This document shows positions 56,980 to 64,000 of a stretch of DNA of 64,000 nucleotides, piece after piece. Position 1 is the stretch's first letter, and the number at the start of each line of letters is the position of its first letter. The notes below the pieces were generated by a model. It was not told the origin of the DNA and searched no databases. It saw only the letters and a list, made by a program, of their open reading frames with translations. The position numbers and the translations under genes are program-made. Location of the stretch: NCBI RefSeq assembly GCF_024362695.1, contig NC_065408.1, forward strand, positions 6,138,001-6,202,000, given 5' to 3'. The stretch is from Pectinophora gossypiella (lineage: Eukaryota > Arthropoda > Insecta > Lepidoptera > Gelechiidae).

Positions 56980-57285
56980 GGAGGAGCTCGGTGGCGCAGC
57001 GGTAAACGCGCTCGTTCAGCGATTGTTGAAATTAAGCAACTTTCGCAAAGGCCGGTCATAGGATGGGTGACCACAAAAAAAAAGTTTTCATCTCGAGCTC
57101 CTCCGTGCTTCGGAAGGCACGTTAAGCTGTTGGTCCCGGCTGCATTAGCAGTCGTTAATAACCACCAATCCGCACTGGGCCCGCGTGGTGGTTTAAGGCC
57201 CGATCTCCCTATCCATCCATAGGGAAGGCCCGTGTCCCAGCAGTAATGGGTACCGTTAATGGGCTGGTGATGATGATGATGATCA
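56980..57285 (+). mobile_element. SINE with 5S rRNA-like head
   Basis: The 125-bp head is closed by ggaggagctcg / cgagctcctcc. Inside, 'tggcgcagcgg' (56992-57002) fits tRNA box A, and 57010-57072 follows 5S rRNA: 'ctcgttcagcgatt', 'gaaattaagcaac', and 'ggatgggtgacc', the 5S box C. The central domain 'gtgcttcggaaggcacgtta' is shared with SINE-1. The tail 'aaggcccgtgtcccagcagt' ends in (GAT)n. So it is a 5S-type (SINE3-class) element with a LINE-derived end. Only one copy is in the window. Confidence 0.85.
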
Positions 57286-57369
57286 AGCCATATATATTCT
57301 TTTTGGAGAACGTAGCCTAGAAAGTCCCGCGTTCTTTCGACGCTACCCACGACTAACACCTAAACCACA

Positions 57370-57770
57370 GCCTGGGAACTCCATATAAAAACGTAGTTTT
57401 TACCGTGTGCCGCTTTACCCCGTGCGAGCGAGTGAGACAGTCCGCGCATGCTCTCTTACTTCTTAACGGCTTAAGGCTTCAATAGACAAGAGTGGGCCCC
57501 ATCGGGGGGTGTGGTAAATAAACAGTGTATGAACCACATATGAGCCAATAAATTTTGAAACTCATACGGGCATGTCCCATATGTGGGGCACATTTTTTCT
57601 TACCATAAGGTGTCTATGTACCTATATAAATTCGAAACTGTTTATCAAAAAAAATGCACGTGAGGGGTTGATATCTAATTTTCAGTTACATGGTGAACGT
57701 GTTAAACTCGCTCCAACCTCGTATTGTTGCCGGGCGGAGAGTGTCCCTTCTGTGGGTAGTAGCATTATTT
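57370..57770 (-). repeat. Repeat family I, interrupted by about 210 bp
   Basis: 57370-57516 ends at 'gggggtgtggtaaat' (complement of the 'atttacc..caccccc' block) and the family resumes at 57729 'ccgggcggagagtgtcc'. The insert 57517-57728 contains the inverted pair ccacatatg / catatgtgg. Confidence 0.55.
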
Positions 57771-58371
57771 AATCTATGCCCAAACACCAAATAATAAGCC
57801 CCTCAAACGCGACAAAAAACCACGACTAAAAAGTTGAAAACTGAATATTTCACTAAGCACTGCAGAGCACCTTTAATAGAGCATACACTCAGCAGTATCT
57901 TTTATAGCAATCCTCAAGCATATAACTCTTCGTGCACTTACGTCTTGGTATAAGGACTTTAAATGCGCTCAGTCCAATTTAAATATTTATGTAAATAGGC
58001 GAAGTAACTTAAGTCCAGACGTAAAATTGAAAATTTATTCCACCCTCGTGCGACCTTGCATCGTTACTGTTTCAGTCAGAGTGCCAAGTTTAAGTAATTA
58101 CCCACCCATAAGGCAGTAAGCATACGTGCCCAAACATTATTTTTGTTTAAACGGTCGACCGGTGGCACTAACATACGATATTTCCATATTATGTACTTTT
58201 TCTTGTCATACATCGCATTGGGGTACACTGTAATGTTGTATTTACCTTTACAAATAAATAAATAATAAATAAATTATGACGGTGGTCCAGCACTGGAAAG
58301 AGTAAAAAGCGAAAAGAACGAAAAGTGCTGATTCCAGTAGAAGCCAACTAAATTTATTTTAAGTTATACTT
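57771..58371. other. No gene seen
   Basis: Unique sequence with a short (TAAA)n run near 58253-58277. Confidence 0.6.
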
Positions 58372-58440
58372 ACTATACCTACCTGTCATTTTCTTATCCG
58401 CCGAAAAGGAAAGAGACGGGTAATCGACAGGCATACAATT
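58372..58440 (+). repeat. MITE family J half copy
   Basis: 'acctacctgtcattttctta', 'ccgccgaaaaggaaagagac'. Confidence 0.6.
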
Positions 58441-58469
58441 CGTGGAACACGAGTCAGTTTTATGACTAG

Positions 58470-58560
58470 ATCACGGCTATCTTCTGAACATCAAAATTCG
58501 CAAAAAATTCAGAGAAATATACCTGTTTTCTTGTTTCATACTTTTTAGATCGTGATTTTT
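58470..58560 (+). repeat. Repeat family L, diverged copy
   Basis: 'gatcacggctatcttctgaa' and 'cagagaaatatacctgtttt', compare 14415-14510. Confidence 0.5.
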
Positions 58561-59979
58561 CCGTAGTCGGGTTTTAGTTTTCAAGCATATACTTTTTTAT
58601 TTTTTAGACCCCTTTGCGCTCCCCATTAATTCGGCCAGTAGTTAATGCCAATTGAAGCAAAACTGCTATAAGTTACGTTAAAACATATACTTACCTACAA
58701 AAACATAATTATAAAAGTCAATATTTTCTTTTCATAAAAGCATAGTCATGAATAATATTTTTATAAGCTACTAAGTGCTTTTTGTGTCTTCATAATACCA
58801 GTTAAAGTTTAGTGAAAACCAATCTAAAACAACCAAAATTTTATTACTCAACGAAGCCAATAACTACTTGGCACCTTTCTTTGCTTAATCACTATATAAA
58901 TATTATAATAAAGAAAGATAAACATCTGTTAGTCGGTTAATCTCATTCAGTATCTTAATCACAGTTCGGAGGTCAGCCTTTCACGATAACCTTTGAATTA
59001 TCAGTGCCAGGAGGCTATAATCTAATTTAATTTTTTGATATCTTTTTGACTATGTAGGGCTACATTTTAGTAACTATTTAGAAATAAATACTTATATACT
59101 TAATGGAACCGCATTTTTTCTCTTTTCCCTAAAGTAGGAAAGTATTGCAAAAGATTTATGACGAGTCGACACCCGACCTTCGTAACCAACTAACCTAATA
59201 AGTTCCAAATCAAAATACATTCGACGAAGTAGCAATAAAAGGTTTATCGTCGGAAAAATGCGAAGGGTAGCATCATTAATACAAAGTTTGTGTTCTCGTG
59301 ATTTGCCCCTTGACTTTGTTGTATTGTAATTTTACGGCCCAGGATGGTTGAGCTCGCGTGGTTACCCTGCGTAATCGTATTTTATATCAACAATGGCCCT
59401 TATCTGTAAAAACGTATTTGAAATTCATGGGTCCGCCCCGTTGAAAAATTGTCTACAGTATTTTTATGTTAAAAGCTCTTACTATGATGATAAAAAGTCT
59501 GACTTACCATTTTTTTAGACGCACGAAAGTAACCTTTGTTTGAGGTAAAAATTTGAATTTATTATCGCAATCGTGAATTCTTTTTGTCGGCAGTAAATAA
59601 TTTTATTGCATAGAACACTTTGCGTGGCTGAGTTGGACTACGGTCTTCTCTTGAAGAGACTTTTTATTTGAAAAGAAACAGACGATCAGACGATTTATCT
59701 TTTGTTACATAAATAAAATTGTGAATAAGTACAATAATTTCTTAATAATGTTACTTTATTTTTGTGCAACATTTTAGAATACGTAACATACCTAATGTAG
59801 ATAGCGTATCTAATATAACAGTCGTAAGGCTCTTCATTGCCTCTGGATGGATATATGTGCCTTACGAAGTTAACCGTTTGAATGTTCAAGACTCAACGAT
59901 TGGAGGAGTTGGTGGCAAACACACAAGTTCGATGTTCAATAGATCTGACAGGCAATCGAATTCAAGAGTAATTCTTATA
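58561..59979. other. No gene seen
   Basis: 1.4 kb of A+T-rich unique DNA. Opposing ORFs at 59695-59988 are unsupported. Confidence 0.55.
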
Positions 59980-60250
59980 ATAGGGTAGTTTTCTAGATAA
60001 AAGGTAAATTAAATATGAAATTCAGTTTTTTACTAAATAAGGACAGATGTAAAGGCGACAAAAAAAGTTTTCTTGTTTCTATTTCACTTATTTATGAATT
60101 TTAATAAAGAAAACTGGAATAATATGTGCGACATTTTGTCGCGATTTTCTATGACGTCACAGGTTACTTTTTCATACAAATTCAATAGTAATTTCTTGTT
60201 TTGAAGTTTAGTAAAAAGTAACTGATTTGACTAGTTGGAAACTAGCCTAT
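59980..60250. mobile_element. Putative MITE, 271 bp
   Basis: Ends 'atagggtagttttctag' and 'ctagttggaaactagcctat' are imperfect inverted repeats; subterminal 'cagttttttactaaa' pairs with 'tttagtaaaaagtaactg'. The interior has 'tatgacgtcacaggtt'. Single copy in the window. Confidence 0.5.
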
Positions 60251-60984
60251 AATAATTTTAAGAGAAAGAGAGACCTCACGGGATTATTTTAATAACTTCT
60301 ACTTTTTAAATATTAATCTACAAAAAGATTTATTACGGTTACGTGTGAAGTAGATACTAGATATCGACTCGAGCATAGTTTAAGAGTCTAAAAGCAAAAG
60401 ATCTTCAAATTTGAATTTCCAAGAGCTGCAAGTGGATGAAGTTTTAAAACGTTCTTTGCCTTTTACGATATTGGTTCGGAGTGAAATATCGGCTTTTTAC
60501 TTATTTATTTCCGGTAGGTAGGCCTACGACGTGCGTGCAATGCTAAGACGCGCGGAATATCTCTTGAATGTAAAATGAGATAATTTAAAAAAATTCAGGG
60601 AAACGTTTGCCGAGCAAGTGATGATCAATTCTAATTTTATAAAGGCATTCTCCTGATTAGAAGCTCAAGAGACTTGGAGGATTCTTGAATACGAAAGAAG
60701 CTAAAAAACTGAAGTCTTTCTTACTTTGAAAGTTGAAAAAGAAAGAATTGAGGCGGAGCCGTTAGGAACATAGGAAACTGTTCTCCAAAAGGTGGCGTGA
60801 TTTCTGAACATGTCGTAGGTATTTCTTTATTTTCTTCATAATCATAACATAGCAGTGCTGCTATGCTATCAGGCGTGTGCTTTTCACTCCTCGTCAGCTA
60901 TGTTAAGTCCCGTGTAATAGGGTGCAAGCCAGTTGCCATTAACCAGGCACAAATCTTGGAAACCATATTTTTTTTTTCTTTAAG
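60251..60984. other. No gene seen
   Basis: Unremarkable. Confidence 0.6.
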
Positions 60985-61105
60985 TATAACATAAACAGCC
61001 TATATACGTCCCACTGCTGGGTACAGGCCTCCCTTCAATCAACCGTAGGGGGTATGGATCATACTCCACCACGCTGCTCTAATGCGGGTAGGTGGAGTGT
61101 TGTTG
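60985..61105 (-). repeat. LINE-t 3' tail, near consensus
   Basis: 'cataaacagcctatatacgt', 'cccactgctgggtacaggcc', 'catactccaccacgctgctc', 'gcgggtaggtggagtgt'. Confidence 0.88.
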
Positions 61106-61274
61106 TTGTTTGAATGGAGAAGAATTCGCACAAAATCCTTTTTTCCATTAACATGCATCTCATAACTAATGGAGGGTAAGGACGACCTCCGTAGAAAATC
61201 TCCCATTGTCCTTTAGGTGCCCTTGTCATGTTACCTTTGTTACCTTTCAGCTTCTTTGTTTCATTAGTAGGCAT
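61106..61274 (-). other. Unrecognised ORF reading into a LINE tail
   Basis: A minus-strand frame starts with MPTNETKKLKGNKGN at 61274, has RAPKGQWEIFYGGRPYPPLV, and runs into the LINE-t tail. It is basic at the start and ends hydrophobic. It could be LINE sequence just upstream of its 3' end, or unrelated. No family recognised. Confidence 0.2.
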
Positions 61275-61644
61275 GTTATTGTATTATACCAAAATAATTG
61301 ACAGACAGACTGTATGCGGGATTTACTCCATTACTGATTATAACCCGCAATTCGATACCTTTATTTTGTAAATTGATTTCGTTTCGCTCATGGCTTTGTT
61401 CGTATTGGTATGGGATATATAATATTTTGACATGATACATTCCAGTTTAGTCGACTTTTATTTACTACATGTGTAACGTAAAATACGTTACTGTTTTTTA
61501 CTTACATTAATAAAACTTATAACTAATTTAAACCTAAAATAATATGTACGTTAGAGATAATAAATAACCTACATTATAAAAATACATATTCTATAAAGTA
61601 ACAACTTAAAACTTATTAAATTAAACTAAGTAGTATTACTTTTC
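61275..61644. other. No gene seen
   Basis: A+T-rich. Confidence 0.6.
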
Positions 61645-61970
61645 TGACCGTACCCTATTGTTCGGACGGGTTTGCACGTCATAGAAATCATACGATATTT
61701 CGAGCCACGCGATTGGCCCTCGGCCGGCGCGGCGCCGCCGGCGCGAGCGCTGTGGTCGCATACCATTTTCTAGCGTCCCAGCGCCAAAACATACTGTTCC
61801 GCTGCGGCTCTCTAGTACCTAACTGCCAATTAAATTTGTCTGTTCTAACTTCTACCACACGTCTCGTGGTGTTACAGTGACATTAAAGTCGCGATTGTTT
61901 TAATATAATAAATATAGAATCGGTGAACTTATCACTTGGACATAAAACCCCTAATTGGGTAAGTGTTGAA
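61645..61970 (+). promoter_or_regulatory. CpG-rich segment: promoter/first exon or LTR candidate
   Basis: 61711-61757 is strongly CpG-rich ('gattggccctcggccggcgc', with 'gccggcg' and 'cgccggc' as a hairpin) and contains 'gattgg', an inverted CCAAT box. About 200 bp on, 'ccctaattgggtaagtgttg' (61950-61969) looks like a strong splice donor. This would suit a promoter plus 5' UTR exon on the plus strand. Alternatively 'tgttcggacggg' at 61659 could start an LTR; I find no matching end or duplication. Confidence 0.3.
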
Positions 61971-62344
61971 CAAATATTCTAATATGTATAGTTAGTAAGT
62001 TAGCTTTGGCTGCGTACCTATCTGTTTAATTAGGTACGAGTAATTAGTTAGTAAACTCATACCTACCAATCATTAGGTTCGAGCTTTAGTTGCGCTAAGC
62101 TGATTTTGCAACTCCTACCCTCTGGTGTTTTGTTAATTATTATTCTGCCTAGCATAGTTACATTCTAATCTTAATTGTAAAGTTTACGCACTTCCTTTGC
62201 TACTTTAAAACCCGCTCTGCTTGTCAACACTACACTGCACATACTACGCTAGTCTTCCCGAGTGCTTTTCGCTTTTACCCGCGGTGTTGCCAAGCAGAGC
62301 CGGAATGGGAACTTGTGCTGACCCGCATTTTGTTTAATTTAAAG
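61971..62344. other. No gene seen
   Basis: Unremarkable A+T-rich sequence. Confidence 0.55.
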
Positions 62345-62520
62345 GGTTCAAGATTTGGGTTACACAACCCGTGCGCACGAGTACCTGCCGGCCCACCTCC
62401 AGATCCGGCGACAAGTGAAGCCACCCCCGCCGCGAACACCCTGGGAAGTACTGATGCTACTGGAGCATAAAGTAGACGGCCTATCTACCCACGACCCTTA
62501 CTCTCTCTCTCTCTCTCTTA
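62345..62520 (+). other. G+C-richer segment, unclear, ending in (TC)n
   Basis: The frame in 62355-62576 reads HEYLPAHLQIRRQVKPPPPR with a Pro-rich stretch; base composition is unlike its surroundings. It is followed by (TC)9 near 62501-62518. It may be an exon or a retroelement piece. Not recognised. Confidence 0.2.
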
Positions 62521-64000
62521 TTATTATTTTTTTAATTAAATTGAATTTTGTTACCGCCCTCAGTGATTTTATTTAAATCAAAACCCAGGTCGTTACACAT
62601 GTTGCAACCTCGTATCACCCTTTTCCATATTTTCTCATCGTTCAAATCTTTCTTTGTCTTCCACTAATATTTCAAGACTAAAATTAGCCGTTCCCAGTAT
62701 TCGCCAGACTACCGAATAGCGATTCATTTTTATCAGATATTCGTGTTTGGATTGATTTGTAGTTGTATTTTATTCTCATTGAGATGTTATCCATTTGGGA
62801 TCTTTCTGTAATTATAGCATTTATTGAATGTTTTTAAATAAATAAGTAAGATGAAATGTTCGCGATTAATGTTATTTAATAGTGATTTGTAAATATATTT
62901 TATGTTATCTTGACTAGCTATAAAGTTTCGGATGGCATTAAGTATTTGGCTGAATATATTTAGAACATTAATAGAGTAACCCGTAACATTGATCAAACTT
63001 CATTTTGTCGTGTTAATCTCACTTCATATTGATCTAAAGTCGTAAATACCAAAAGAGTTTCGTTAATTGTATTTCTTCATCCATCTACATAATTAACCAT
63101 ATTTTGAACAACTTAAATGCGACATTGCTTTTCTCTGTCGCCTGATTTACACTATTACTTACTTTAATGCGTATTTGCATTTAATTTACTAATGGTATTA
63201 AAAATAGTCGTAATAGCACATACTCACGTGTTGACTAGCGTACAGCGTGTAAATTCTTGTGAATATATAAATCTACAACAAAGTTACAGACTAAGAAACA
63301 TAATTACTCTCGCTCTACTAGAAGCGAACGCCACAATAATAATCATGCTTTATAGTTAATTCAGGCGGTACTTTGCAAAAATCTATTAAACGAAAAATTT
63401 ATAATATAATAATAAAATATTGCTGACCACTGATTCGCTATGATGATCAAGTTTACTGAAGTAAAGTTCAATCGATTGACATTGTTTAATCCAATCATAA
63501 AATTAAATGATTCAGTCAAGAGGTCGTCGCTGCTACTTTTGTGAGTTATTTTTGGTACACAAAAAGTGAAGATAATATTTTAAATTAAGACATAACACCA
63601 TTGACTTCTCGTATTATTATTAAGGGTTATACGCTACTCCTGATAAATCGTTGCCATAACGTAACTATTGACGAATGTACTGGTAAAGCCGCTCTAGTAG
63701 AGTTTGAGCGTGAATTCATCTATGCTCTGTGTTCTGAATACATAAATAAACAACAAGGTAGATACGTGACTGTACTAAAATTTACAACTCGAGGGTCTAC
63801 AGAGTTTTAAACACATCAGCTTAATTAATTCCTTTCTGAATTGTAGTTCTCTTATTTTCGCTTTAAATTGTAAGATTTAAATCGTGCTCGTGTAATTCGT
63901 GTTCATTATGTGTTCTCCGGTTTTGTGGTAGGTAATCTAGTGAATTGGTTATGTGTAAGTGAAGTATTTTACTGGTTTGAAGTAACTTTAGAATGTTACG
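62521..64000. other. No gene seen
   Basis: 1.5 kb of A+T-rich unique DNA. The 69-codon ORF at 63601-63810 has no recognised motif. Confidence 0.5.

Noticed and set aside
57010..57072. 5S rRNA gene
   Set aside because: Only the internal control region resembles 5S rRNA; the outer stem is different and a SINE body with LINE tail follows.
61659..61874. Solo LTR from 'tgttcgg' to 'gttaca'
   Set aside because: The 5 bp before (cctat) and after (gtgac) do not match, so no target duplication supports it.

Overview
The window is moth or butterfly (lepidopteran) nuclear DNA. This rests on its repeats: several tRNA-headed SINE families of the type common in Lepidoptera, LINE remnants ending in (GAT)n or in a 'gtgagtttatgt'-type tail, many palindromic MITE/foldback elements, and an A+T-rich background. 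I cannot name the species. I found no intact cellular protein gene, no functional tRNA or rRNA gene and no CRISPR array. The short ORFs (the longest about 165 codons) are nearly all chance frames, shadows of repeats or frames through microsatellites. The window reads as intergenic DNA or the inside of a very large intron.

Layout. 0-17 kb: alternating SINE-1 and SINE-2 copies, C-terminal remnants of a LINE ORF2, small MITEs, and the first two foldback (FB1) dimers at 10.8-11.2 and 13.7-14.2 kb. 17.3-20.05 kb: an A+T-rich block without the common repeats, holding a decayed tRNA-His-like sequence. 20-28 kb: LINE tails, a SINE-1/SINE-2 chimera, FB1 half copies. 28.99-30.35 kb: a 121-122 bp minisatellite. 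30.5-32.6 kb: a CAG-rich decayed segment between two oppositely oriented 3' ends of one LINE family, the second with a 140-residue readable C-terminus. 33.3-33.7 kb: an inverted pair of 96-bp hairpins. 34-46 kb: diverged repeats, further FB1 copies at 40.3 and 41.5-42.0 kb, and a 200-bp (GCGT)n tract. 46.1-48.1 kb: a second, larger foldback-type element (FB2) with tandem units in both arms. 48-58 kb: SINEs, a Harbinger-like MITE with TTA target duplication, an OTU-protease-like fragment, a SINE interrupted by a MITE, a young LINE-tailed SINE, and a SINE with a 5S rRNA-like head. 58-64 kb: sparse repeats and a CpG-rich segment at 61.65-61.97 kb that could be a promoter with first exon, or an LTR.

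How parts relate. The SINEs are modular: SINE-1, its LINE-tailed variant and the 5S-headed SINE share one central domain (gtgcttcggaaggcacgtta) but have different heads and tails. The tails match separate LINE remnants in the same window, as expected if those LINEs supplied the retrotransposition machinery. The clearest unusual structures are the FB1 dimers with a constant palindromic hinge, the FB2 element, the 5S/box A SINE and the 96-bp hairpin whose core carries splice-donor-like sequence on both strands. No new multi-gene system is visible.
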